Shown here in pieces: positions 1 to 7,224 of a stretch of 64,000 nucleotides of DNA. A program made the position numbers and the translations under genes. The notes beneath the pieces were generated by a model, which was not told the origin of the DNA, made no database searches, and saw nothing but the letters and a program-made list of their open reading frames with translations. The DNA is from Lachnospiraceae bacterium. GTDB taxonomy: Bacteria; Bacillota; Clostridia; Lachnospirales; Lachnospiraceae. Position 1 is the first letter of the stretch. Each line of letters opens with the position of its first letter. Location: positions 5,954-69,953 of the forward strand of contig CAAEMZ010000028.1 in the NCBI GenBank assembly GCA_900757195.1. The letters run 5' to 3'.

Positions 1-1
1 A

Positions 2-469
2 ATGAAAAAATATGTAATCGATCAATTACTTCAATTGATGATATTCTGGGGGAGTTGGTTTTATCTAAATTATAAGTGCGGCTATGCATTTTTTGACCCC
101 GGTCTGTGGATGTATGCGATTATTTTGTTTATACTTAATGCATTTGGTGTATTCGCTTGTGGATTATTTAAGCATATTTTATTATTGCCATTTGATTTAT
201 TACGGGGCAGTTCAGAGCAGATTGCCTATTTTAGCAAGAGGGTTGGTATAGATAATTATGAGTGCCTGGGAAAGAAATATTATTGTGAATGGAAGTTCTA
301 TTCTTCTCAGGGAACTTTACAGGTATTAGTTCCGGTATTTTTAACAGAGGAAAAGATCCGCGAAATGGAAAAACCGCAGGTTGACCAGAAAGTTAAACTT
401 AATTACTATAAGTATTCAAAAATATTACGTTCATGGGAAGTTGTCGGAGATTCTAAGTGTAAAAAATAA
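2..469 (+). CDS. hypothetical membrane protein
   Basis: Encodes 155 residues, AT-rich. Two hydrophobic segments near residues 8-28 and 36-60 suggest an N-terminal double membrane anchor. The rest is a soluble, lysine-rich C-terminal domain of about 90 residues. The ATG lies at the second base of the window, so no ribosome binding site can be seen and the true start could be further upstream. A strong terminator follows at 501. I do not recognise the family. The AT-rich composition and small size fit the accessory character of the first 2 kb. Confidence 0.6.
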   Translation: MKKYVIDQLLQLMIFWGSWFYLNYKCGYAFFDPGLWMYAIILFILNAFGVFACGLFKHILLLPFDLLRGSSEQIAYFSKRVGIDNYECLGKKYYCEWKFYSSQGTLQVLVPVFLTEEKIREMEKPQVDQKVKLNYYKYSKILRSWEVVGDSKCKK

Positions 470-500
470 AAGAAGGTTTGAAGCTTTTTATTGAAGGGGG

Positions 501-539
501 AAACAGGTGAAAGTAGATAGATGCTTTCACTTGTTTTTT
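501..539 (+). terminator. intrinsic terminator
   Basis: Thirteen-base arms (501-513 and 524-536) pair with a ten-base loop and run into a T tract. It ends the transcript of the membrane protein at 2-469. Confidence 0.85.
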
Positions 540-675
540 CCTGTTTGTGGGAGCGAAATATTTAGAGTATTAGGGGAGATTAAGAGAATTTTGCAACTAA
601 TCGGGTGGGTATTTTGGGATAATATTTTAGCGTTTAAAGTTTAGAGATGTTCTGTATCGTATCTAAGGAATATGA

Positions 676-719
676 GAAAGCGGGCAATGTCAGATGAAAT
701 TTTGTCATTGCCCGCTTTT
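676..719 (+). terminator. intrinsic terminator at the edge of the endolysin remnant
   Basis: Arms 677-689 and 706-718 form a 13-bp perfect stem with a 16-base loop, ending in TTTT. Its presence shows that the ATG at 672 lies in a terminator and is not a real start for the reading frame that follows. The 130 bases between the two terminators (540-671) show no gene. Confidence 0.8.
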
Positions 720-732
720 CAGTCGGTTTTAG

Positions 733-1328
733 TTGAGTTTTACCGAAACGTGTTTTTCGTTGTCCGGCGGGGAGCGATTTATTCAGGCAGAAAAGAATAC
801 TGCGGAATTCGTTGCCGAAATTTTAAAGCGAAAGGGATGGGGAATAGAAAGAGTAAAAAAACACCAGAAGAAATCGGAAGAACAAAAGATCTTGGAAACG
901 TAGATTGCATTTATCAGGCATATACCGATCAGTGGTGGCCTCCGGTGAAGAACTGTGAGGACTGGGCCGGAGCCGGAGACAATGAGGCTATCCGGTATCT
1001 TGGTATTTGCGTCAGTAAAGGTTGTATCAGAGGGAGAGTTTATACAGAAAAAAATGGCTGGCTGCCCTATATAACTTTTCGTAGTGAATATGATATTGCG
1101 GATACGGAGAATGGTGTTCTCGGTGACGGTAGTCCGATTCAGGCCGTACAATTATATTACATAACACCAAATGGATATGCGTATAAGAAAGCGGTATACT
1201 GTGTATCGGATATGAATCATGAGATTTTTTATCCGATACAGAATGATGATGAAATGGATGCGGTTCAGGATGGATATGCCGGTATCAAAGGCGTGGCTGT
1301 GGATAAGTTTCAGGCATGGGTTGAGTAG
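733..1328 (+). pseudogene. phage-type N-acetylmuramoyl-L-alanine amidase (endolysin) remnant
   Basis: Two frames carry pieces of one protein. Frame 1 (733-903) encodes NTAEFVAEILKRKGWGIERV followed by KKHQ, the helix and histidine that normally precede the zinc-ligand end of an Amidase_2 domain; it then runs into a stop at 901. Frame 3 (about 897-1328) encodes an intact-looking C-terminal domain with YQAYTDQWWPPV, DWAGAGDNEAIRYLG, GWLPYI, VQLYYITPNGY and QDGYAGIKGVAVDK. These match the wall-binding domain I know from clostridial phage lysins. Most of the catalytic domain is missing, the two pieces are joined by a frameshift plus deletion, and no start codon with a ribosome binding site is present. 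I call it a decayed prophage lysin. Confidence 0.7.
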
Positions 1329-1361
1329 AGTGTAAAAGAAATTTATCTAAGACAGAAATGT

Positions 1362-1409
1362 AAACAGGGATTATTGTTATAAGGTAAAGAACACGAATCC
1401 CTGTTTTTT
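1362..1409 (+). terminator. intrinsic terminator
   Basis: Arms 1362-1372 and 1396-1406 (core AAACAGGGATT) are followed by six T. It closes the endolysin-remnant region and faces the convergent DUF4160 gene. Confidence 0.75.
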
Positions 1410-1446
1410 AGATTTACCCGGGAATAGTTTTAATTATATTCGGTAA

Positions 1447-1725
1447 TTAGCAAAAGTATCGGATTTCGCCAAAATAGGTATACCATTGATTGATAATGGC
1501 AGCACTGTTGGCCTCAATGACTCTTATTAGATTTCTCAGCTCTTTTTGCGGAATCTGAGAAGCATTATTGCAAAGCAGAGCTTTTCCTGAATTTGTTATC
1601 CATATTTTTGTGGCATTTTTGGAAGCACGGCCTTCTGCAATGTGAACGTGAATGGGTTCAAGTGGTTTGTTTTCGTTTGACCAGAAATAAACGATATAAG
1701 GTCCAATCCTAAAAATTTGAGGCAC
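1447..1725 (-). CDS. DUF4160 domain protein
   Basis: Encodes 92 residues. The N-terminal half (IGPYIVYFWSNENKPLEPIHVHI) has the tyrosine/serine strand and the PxHVHI motif typical of DUF4160. Translation starts at a GTG (1725) with an AAGGAGG-type site eight bases upstream. It overlaps the end of the upstream gene (1709-1981) by 17 bases, so the two are translationally coupled. DUF4160 genes usually occur as the second member of a two-gene cassette that resembles toxin-antitoxin units, but no function is established here. The gene is AT-rich, like its partner. Confidence 0.75.
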   Translation of the reverse strand: MPQIFRIGPYIVYFWSNENKPLEPIHVHIAEGRASKNATKIWITNSGKALLCNNASQIPQKELRNLIRVIEANSAAIINQWYTYFGEIRYFC

Positions 1726-1981
1726 TGAGGATGCCTCCTTCCTGGGAGAATTCTAATATAAGGTGAGCATTATCTTTTATAAGTTTTTTAAAATATTCCA
1801 TTTCGGTATCCGAATATCCACAGATATTTTCCCATGTATAATCGGGAAGCCAACAGGTTGCGTTATGGAAACCATCTCTTAAATCCGGTGTTTCGATATA
1901 AACCTTTACACGGCCATCCGATTTCATTTCAGAGTGGACAATTTCGGTATCGTTATTAAGTGTTAAAAATGGGTACATCAT
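1709..1981 (-). CDS. hypothetical protein, partner of the DUF4160 gene
   Basis: Encodes 90 residues, acidic, no membrane segment. It has a clear AGGAGGG-type ribosome binding site before ATGATG. The position just upstream of and overlapping a DUF4160 gene is where DUF2442-like partners are commonly found, but I do not recognise the DUF2442 pattern. Readable features are a central tryptophan-rich stretch (WLPDYTWENICGY) and an acidic C-terminus. Treat it as the first gene of a two-gene cassette of unknown role. Confidence 0.65.
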   Translation of the reverse strand: MMYPFLTLNNDTEIVHSEMKSDGRVKVYIETPDLRDGFHNATCWLPDYTWENICGYSDTEMEYFKKLIKDNAHLILEFSQEGGILSASNF

Positions 1982-2070
1982 ATTTGGTTCCCTCCTTTAT
2001 ATGATTATTATATACTTAAGACAGAAGGACAATCAAGCAAGTGTCGCTCTTTTCTTGAATTTTTTCACAC

Positions 2071-2108
2071 AAAAAACCGCAAACCTCATCAAGGTTTGCG
2101 GTTTTTTT
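2071..2108. terminator. bidirectional intrinsic terminator
   Basis: A 16-bp stem (AAAAAACCGCAAACCT against its complement ending at 2107) with a short loop gives A and T tracts on both sides. It can end the minus-strand tRNA-Leu transcript. Confidence 0.85.
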
Positions 2109-2115
2109 CGTCAAA

Positions 2116-2198
2116 TGCAGTTGATGGGAGTTGAACCCACACGAGTGTTACCTCACTAGAACCTGAATCTAGCGCGTCTGCCATTCCGCCACAACTGC
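2116..2198 (-). tRNA. tRNA-Leu (anticodon CAG)
   Basis: The reverse complement folds as a class II tRNA. The acceptor stem is GCAGTTG/CAACTGC. The anticodon stem CTAGA/TCTAG holds the loop TTCAGGT, giving CAG. There is a long variable arm and a T-arm containing GGTTCAACTCC. CCA is not encoded. Confidence 0.95.
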
Positions 2199-2281
2199 AT
2201 TTGTCAGCAACAGTATTCTGTTTGCGACTTTCTTATCTTAACAAATAATTGAAAAATAATCAAGCCCTTTTTTAAAATCTT

Positions 2282-2800
2282 TTAACATTTTTCCGGTTCC
2301 GGATAAGTTTCCCCAAAAAGTTCAACAGTCATGGACTGAATTCTCTGTGGTGTCTTCGGAGCATCCATACGGTTTGTAGGTACAGCGGCGATTTTATCAA
2401 CAATATTCATACCTTCGATGATCCGGCCGAAAGCAGCGTAGGCGCCGTCAAGATGCGGAGCTGCCTGATGCATGATGAAGAACTGGGAGCCTGCGGAGTT
2501 TGGCATCATGGTGCGGGCCATGGAAAGCACGCCCGGAGCATGTCTCAGGTTGTTTTCGAAGCCATTCTGAGCAAATTCGCCGCGGATGGAGTATCCAGGG
2601 CCGCCCATGCCGGTGCCGTCCGGACATCCGCCCTGGATCATGAAGCCTTCGATAACACGGTGGAAGATGATTCCGTCGTAGAAGCCTTTCTGAATCAGGG
2701 AAATAAAGTTATTAACTGTATTCGGAGCGATTTCCGGATAAAGTTCCGCCTTCATCACATCGCCGTTTTCCATAGTAATTGTTACAATAGGATTTGCCAT
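2282..2800 (-). CDS. peptidyl-prolyl cis-trans isomerase, cyclophilin type
   Basis: Encodes 172 residues, a single cyclophilin domain spanning nearly the full length, the usual size for cytosolic bacterial PpiB-like enzymes. Visible family motifs are NFISLIQKGFYDGIIFHRV, IQGGCPDGTGMGGPGY, GVLSMAR, NSAGSQFFI and AFGRIIEGM. These include the catalytic arginine in FHRV and the FFI substrate-pocket strand. It should catalyse proline isomerisation during protein folding in the cytoplasm; no signal peptide is present. It is a single gene reading away from the divergent operon that starts at 2963, with a modest AAAGG ribosome binding site. Confidence 0.93.
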   Translation of the reverse strand: MANPIVTITMENGDVMKAELYPEIAPNTVNNFISLIQKGFYDGIIFHRVIEGFMIQGGCPDGTGMGGPGYSIRGEFAQNGFENNLRHAPGVLSMARTMMPNSAGSQFFIMHQAAPHLDGAYAAFGRIIEGMNIVDKIAAVPTNRMDAPKTPQRIQSMTVELFGETYPEPEKC

Positions 2801-2875
2801 TATAAATCTACCTTTCTGTATGTTTTATTTATCCCATATTGTAGCTGAAATTACGGGGGAAGTAAAGGCTTTTCG

Positions 2876-2904
2876 TTGAATAAACATGTAAAATGTTCTA
2901 TAAT
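2876..2904 (+). promoter_or_regulatory. promoter for the 2963-7146 gene run
   Basis: TTGAAT and TATAAT hexamers are separated by 17 bases. The start of transcription would fall near 2911, about 50 bases before the TPR protein start codon. Confidence 0.65.
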
Positions 2905-2962
2905 ATTACCATATAAAATTTACACAAAGGTCTGCTTTAAAGGCAGAGGGAGGAGACTTAAA

Positions 2963-3970
2963 ATGGCCATTCTGGCAGTGAAAATAGATGACCGGGCAAC
3001 GCTCCGGATGAATGAATTTTTTGACTATTCAGGATTTTGCTGGGCGGTGAGCCGGAAACGCAGCGAAGATGGGGCCGAAGGCGCTGATCTGGAAGATTTC
3101 TATGAGGGAACGGTTCGCAGCAGTTGTATCGAAGACGTTCCGGTGATATTTATTTATGAAAACAAAATTGTGGGCTGGTATGTCACCGCCGAAGTTTACC
3201 GGTATATCCGCCATCCGGCATTATTTCTGGAAGGAAATATCTGTGCGAAGACACAGAATGTCCGTCTGTTAAAACGTCCGGCCCATATTCCGACCGAGAA
3301 TATTGATTTTACGGCGGACCGGAATTATCTTGTGATCGAGATGGGAGATGAGCGGTATGCACCGCTGAAGACGTTGATCCAGACGGACCGGGGCCCCTTT
3401 GAGGTGATTGATTATGCGCGGATTCCGGTAGATGCCCGGTTGAAAAACAGCGGACAGATGATGATCGGAAGCGGCGGCCGGCTGACGAATCAGGGACGGG
3501 CGGCGCTCCTGTTAATGCAGTGTGAGGCCATTGCCCGGGAGATTATGGAGGACCGCTGCCCGGGGATTGAAACAGTAAAGGGATTTTTTGAGCTGGCTCA
3601 GAATGTTACCCGTTATGACAGCAGGAATGTGAATGGCTGGTATTATCTGGCGATGGCGAATTATCAGCTCGGCTTTGTTCGGAAAGGCTTAAAGGCCATT
3701 GAACGGGCGCTGCGGCTGGAACCGGACGGGGACGATCTGCTGGTGATGAAAGGAAATCTTCTGGTGAGCAACGGGTGTCTGGAGGAAGCTCTCCGCTGTT
3801 ATGAGGAAGCCTATGACATTCATCCGGACGAAAGTTACTATGTTATGGCGGGAAAGGCCTGTATATGTATGGGGAATCCGGCCGCTGCGGACAGGTATTA
3901 CCGTCAGGTGAAGGACCCGGAAGTGCTAGAAGCGTTTGAAATTACATTGAACCGAAGGAAATTCAGATAA
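2963..3970 (+). CDS. tetratricopeptide-repeat protein
   Basis: Encodes 335 residues if translation starts at the ATG at 2963, which is preceded by GGGAGGAGA; an earlier in-frame start at 2876 would lie inside the promoter. The first 200 residues are a soluble domain I do not recognise. The region from about 200 to 320 reads as helical repeats (GWYYLAMANYQLGFVRKGLK, ALRLEPDGDDLLVMKGNLLV, EALRCYEEAYDIHPDESYYV) with the alternating W/Y/A spacing of TPR motifs. It probably acts as a protein-protein scaffold in the cytoplasm. It lies 16 bases upstream of glycerol kinase, most likely co-transcribed, with no obvious functional link. Confidence 0.75.
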   Translation: MAILAVKIDDRATLRMNEFFDYSGFCWAVSRKRSEDGAEGADLEDFYEGTVRSSCIEDVPVIFIYENKIVGWYVTAEVYRYIRHPALFLEGNICAKTQNVRLLKRPAHIPTENIDFTADRNYLVIEMGDERYAPLKTLIQTDRGPFEVIDYARIPVDARLKNSGQMMIGSGGRLTNQGRAALLLMQCEAIAREIMEDRCPGIETVKGFFELAQNVTRYDSRNVNGWYYLAMANYQLGFVRKGLKAIERALRLEPDGDDLLVMKGNLLVSNGCLEEALRCYEEAYDIHPDESYYVMAGKACICMGNPAAADRYYRQVKDPEVLEAFEITLNRRKFR

Positions 3971-3986
3971 ATGATGGGGTGATTAC

Positions 3987-5477
3987 ATGGAAAAATATAT
4001 GATGGCGCTGGATCAGGGGACGACAAGTTCACGGTGTATTTTATTTAATAAGGCCGGAGAGATCGTCAGTGTGGCCCAGAAAGAATTTCGGCAGATTTAT
4101 CCGAAGCCGGGCTGGGTGGAGCATGACCCGCTGGAAATATGGACAACACAGATGAGCGTTGCCATAGAAGCGATGGGGAAAGCCGAAGTTACGGCGGAGA
4201 ATATTGCCGGCATCGGTATTACGAATCAGCGGGAGACAACGGTCGTGTGGAATAAGCATACCGGGCTTCCGGTCTATAATGCCATTGTCTGGCAGTGTCG
4301 GAGAACGTCGGAATATATCGATATGCTGAAGGCGAAGGGGTACGATCAGGATATCCGGGAAAAGACAGGGCTTATTGCCGACGCTTATTTTTCAGGCAGT
4401 AAGATTAAATGGATTCTCGATCATGTGGAAGGCGCCAGAGAGGCGGCGGAGAAGGGCGATCTGCTTTTCGGGACGATTGACACATGGCTCATATGGAAAC
4501 TGACGGGGGGCGCGGTCTATGTAACGGACTATACGAATGCGTCCCGGACCATGCTTTATAATATCCACGATCTGTGCTGGGATGAAGATATTCTGGCGGT
4601 GATGAATATTCCGAAGTCGATGCTGCCGGAGGTGAAGCCGTCAAGCTGTATTTACGGTGAAACGGATGCCGGAATTCTCGGCGGACGGATTCCTGTCTGC
4701 GGGGTTGCCGGCGATCAGCAGGCAGCTCTTTTCGGGCAGTGCTGTTTTGAACCGGGAGAAGCGAAAAATACATACGGCACGGGCTGTTTTCTTCTGATGA
4801 ATACAGGACGGGAAGCCGTAAAATCCCAGAGGGGCCTGCTGACGACGATTGCCGCCAGCGCCGACGGCGATGTCCGGTATGCCCTGGAAGGCAGTATTTT
4901 TATGGCCGGAGCGGCGATTCAGTGGCTGCGGGATGAGATGCGGATGATTAAATCGGCGAAGGATTCGGAGGAATATGCGACAGCCGTGGCGGATTCCAAC
5001 GGCGTTTATGTGGTGCCGGCCTTTACAGGGCTCGGAGCGCCTTACTGGGATCAGTATGCCCGGGGAACGGTAGTCGGCCTGACCCGGGGTGTGAAAAAGG
5101 AACATTTTATCCGGGCAACGCTGGAATCTCTGGCCTATCAGACCTTTGACGTTTTAAAGGCCATGGAAGCGGATTCGGGAATTACATTATCGGCGCTGAA
5201 AGTAGACGGCGGCGCCTGCGCCAACAATTTTCTGATGCAGTTTCAGGCGGATGTGCTGAATACGCGGGTACACCGTCCGGAATGTGTGGAAACGACGGCT
5301 CTCGGAGCGGCGTATCTGGCGGGAATTGCTGTCGGATACTGGAAAGATACACAGGATATTAAAGCAAACTGGAAACTGGCCCGGACCTTTGAGCCGGATA
5401 TGGATGAAAAATGCCGGAAGACATACATTTCCGGCTGGCATGAAGCTGTAAAGCGTTCTTACGGATGGGCGAAATAG
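3987..5477 (+). CDS. glpK: glycerol kinase
   Basis: Encodes 496 residues, the normal length for GlpK. The FGGY-kinase features are clear: DQGTTSSR near the N-terminus (phosphate-binding loop), GWVEHDP, QRETTVVW, WKLTGG, GVAGDQQAALFGQ and DGGACANNFLMQ. It phosphorylates glycerol to sn-glycerol 3-phosphate with ATP. No glpF or glpD is nearby, so uptake and oxidation are encoded elsewhere. The gene follows the TPR gene by 16 bases and precedes the sirtuin by 15, in one apparent transcript. Family knowledge says GlpK is often controlled by HPr phosphorylation on a conserved histidine; I did not verify that site here. Confidence 0.96.
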   Translation: MEKYMMALDQGTTSSRCILFNKAGEIVSVAQKEFRQIYPKPGWVEHDPLEIWTTQMSVAIEAMGKAEVTAENIAGIGITNQRETTVVWNKHTGLPVYNAIVWQCRRTSEYIDMLKAKGYDQDIREKTGLIADAYFSGSKIKWILDHVEGAREAAEKGDLLFGTIDTWLIWKLTGGAVYVTDYTNASRTMLYNIHDLCWDEDILAVMNIPKSMLPEVKPSSCIYGETDAGILGGRIPVCGVAGDQQAALFGQCCFEPGEAKNTYGTGCFLLMNTGREAVKSQRGLLTTIAASADGDVRYALEGSIFMAGAAIQWLRDEMRMIKSAKDSEEYATAVADSNGVYVVPAFTGLGAPYWDQYARGTVVGLTRGVKKEHFIRATLESLAYQTFDVLKAMEADSGITLSALKVDGGACANNFLMQFQADVLNTRVHRPECVETTALGAAYLAGIAVGYWKDTQDIKANWKLARTFEPDMDEKCRKTYISGWHEAVKRSYGWAK

Positions 5478-5492
5478 AAAGGGGGAGGCAGT

Positions 5493-6212
5493 ATGACTTT
5501 AAAAGAAATGATTGAGCAGTCGGATAATATTGTATTTTTTGGAGGCGCCGGGGTGTCCACGGAAAGTGGTATTCCGGATTTTAGAAGCGAGACGGGCATC
5601 TATAATACCATTAAACGGTATCAGCGTTCACCGGAGGAGATTTTATCCCATTCCTTTTTCATGGCCCACCCGGATATTTTTTATGATTTTTATAAAAGCA
5701 CGATGCTCTATCTGGATGCCAAACCGAATAAGGCCCATCTGGCGCTGGCAAAGCTGGAGGCCATGGGAAAATTAAAAGCAATTGTGACCCAGAATATCGA
5801 CGGACTCCATCAGCTCGCAGGAAGCAAACGGGTCTATGAACTTCATGGAACGGTGCACCGGAATTACTGTATGCGCTGCCATGAAGCCTATGATACCGAA
5901 TATATTTTAAAGGCCGAAGGCGTGCCGAGATGTGAAAAATGCGGCGGCATTGTCAAACCGGATGTGGTTTTATACGAAGAAGGCCTGAATGAGATGACGA
6001 TTACGGCCAGCCTGAACGCCATCCGAAAAGCGGATGTTCTGATTATCGGCGGCACTTCTCTGAATGTTTATCCGGCAGCCGGATTTATCCAGTATTATAG
6101 CGGAAATAAACTGGTGCTGATTAATAAGAGTGAGACACCGTATGACCGGAAGGCGGATTTACTGGTTCATGACAGTATCGGTGATGTATTGGGGGCGGTT
6201 GTGGATGACTAA
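5493..6212 (+). CDS. cobB: NAD-dependent protein deacylase, sirtuin family
   Basis: Encodes 239 residues, the typical bacterial class U sirtuin length. GGAGVSTESGIPDFRS (residues 17-32) binds NAD, QNIDGLHQLAG (100-110) lines the active site, and His118 in ELHG is the expected catalytic base. A structural zinc is held by Cys126/Cys129 and Cys147/Cys150. It removes acyl groups from lysines, coupling protein modification state to NAD. The stop codon overlaps the start of the downstream hydrolase by eight bases, so translation is coupled. The ribosome binding site is GGGGGAGG. Confidence 0.93.
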   Translation: MTLKEMIEQSDNIVFFGGAGVSTESGIPDFRSETGIYNTIKRYQRSPEEILSHSFFMAHPDIFYDFYKSTMLYLDAKPNKAHLALAKLEAMGKLKAIVTQNIDGLHQLAGSKRVYELHGTVHRNYCMRCHEAYDTEYILKAEGVPRCEKCGGIVKPDVVLYEEGLNEMTITASLNAIRKADVLIIGGTSLNVYPAAGFIQYYSGNKLVLINKSETPYDRKADLLVHDSIGDVLGAVVDD

Positions 6213-7146
6213 AAAACAGAATTTTTATTTTAAATCGACGGACAGGAAAACAAAGGTTCACGGCATCTGCTGGATTCCTCAGGGAAAACCGGTAAAGGCG
6301 GTGCTTCAGATCGCCCACGGCATGGTGGAGTACATCGACCGGTATGATGATTTTGCCCGGTATCTGAATGAACGGGGGATTGCGGTTGTCGGCAACGACC
6401 ATCTGGGACACGGGGATTCGGTCAAAAGCCCGGAGGACTGGGGCTATCTCGGAAAAGACGGTTTCCGGTGTATGGTGGAGGATCTCTATAAAATACAGAA
6501 ACAGTTTAAGAAGCGTTTTCCGGACAGGCCGTATTATATCCTCGGACACAGCATGGGGTCTTTTCTGACCCGGTATTTTCTTATTGAACACGGGGAAAGC
6601 GTGGACGGAGCTATTATTATGGGAACGGGTTATCCCCCGCCGGTGCTGACGGCGGTGGGCTGCGGCCTGGCCAGAGGGATTGCAGCGGTAAAGGGCTGGC
6701 ATTTCCGGAGCCAGTTCATTAATAAAATGGCCTTTGGTTCCTATAATAAAGGATTTAAACCGGCCCGGACGGATTTTGACTGGCTCAGCCGGGATGAGGC
6801 CAATGTGGATGCCTATGTGGCAGAACCGAGATGCCAGTTTATATTCACGCTGAACGGTTACTACGAAATGTTTAAAGGGATTCATTTCATTACAAGCAGG
6901 AAAAATATCAGCAAAATGCCAAAGCGCCTTCCGGTCTTTTTTGTCTCCGGAGATGCGGATCCGGTCGGAAATAACGGAAACGGCGTCCAGAAGGTATACG
7001 ATATGTTTGTGCTGTCGGGTATGGAAAATGTAGATATTATCTTTTACGAGGGCGGCCGCCACGAGATTTTGAATGAGATAAACCGGGAAGAAGTCTATGA
7101 AGACCTGTACCGCTGGCTGATCGAGGAAATTTCGCTAAAACATTGA
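6205..7146 (+). CDS. alpha/beta hydrolase, monoacylglycerol-lipase-like
   Basis: Encodes 313 residues from the ATG at 6205; an upstream in-frame ATG at 6130 lies inside the sirtuin gene. The fold is a serine hydrolase: oxyanion segment AHGMVEYIDRY (residues 38-48), GHLGHGDS-like loop (DHLGHGDS, 65-72), nucleophile Ser116 in GHSMGS, acid Asp in SGDADPVG and His in GGRHEI near the C-terminus. This pattern is that of the Hydrolase_4/lysophospholipase group. It likely hydrolyses acyl esters such as monoglycerides in the cytoplasm, which would yield glycerol for the upstream glycerol kinase; that link is inference. The ribosome binding site GGGGGCGG lies within the sirtuin 3' end. Confidence 0.85.
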   Translation: MTKKQNFYFKSTDRKTKVHGICWIPQGKPVKAVLQIAHGMVEYIDRYDDFARYLNERGIAVVGNDHLGHGDSVKSPEDWGYLGKDGFRCMVEDLYKIQKQFKKRFPDRPYYILGHSMGSFLTRYFLIEHGESVDGAIIMGTGYPPPVLTAVGCGLARGIAAVKGWHFRSQFINKMAFGSYNKGFKPARTDFDWLSRDEANVDAYVAEPRCQFIFTLNGYYEMFKGIHFITSRKNISKMPKRLPVFFVSGDADPVGNNGNGVQKVYDMFVLSGMENVDIIFYEGGRHEILNEINREEVYEDLYRWLIEEISLKH

Positions 7147-7224
7147 AAATAGTCGATGTTTAGTGTAAAATATAAGGGATATGGAGTTATAATAAACGTC
7201 AGTTAATGTACAGGAGGATAGAAA

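Noticed and set aside
672..732. ATG at 672 as start of a 218-residue protein
   Set aside because: The start lies inside a 13-bp terminator hairpin, has no ribosome binding site, and the recognisable protein begins only near 897 after pieces in another frame.
6121..7062. 313-residue open frame antisense to the alpha/beta hydrolase
   Set aside because: The plus strand has a complete catalytic triad and coupled start; the antisense frame is basic, repetitive and without motifs.
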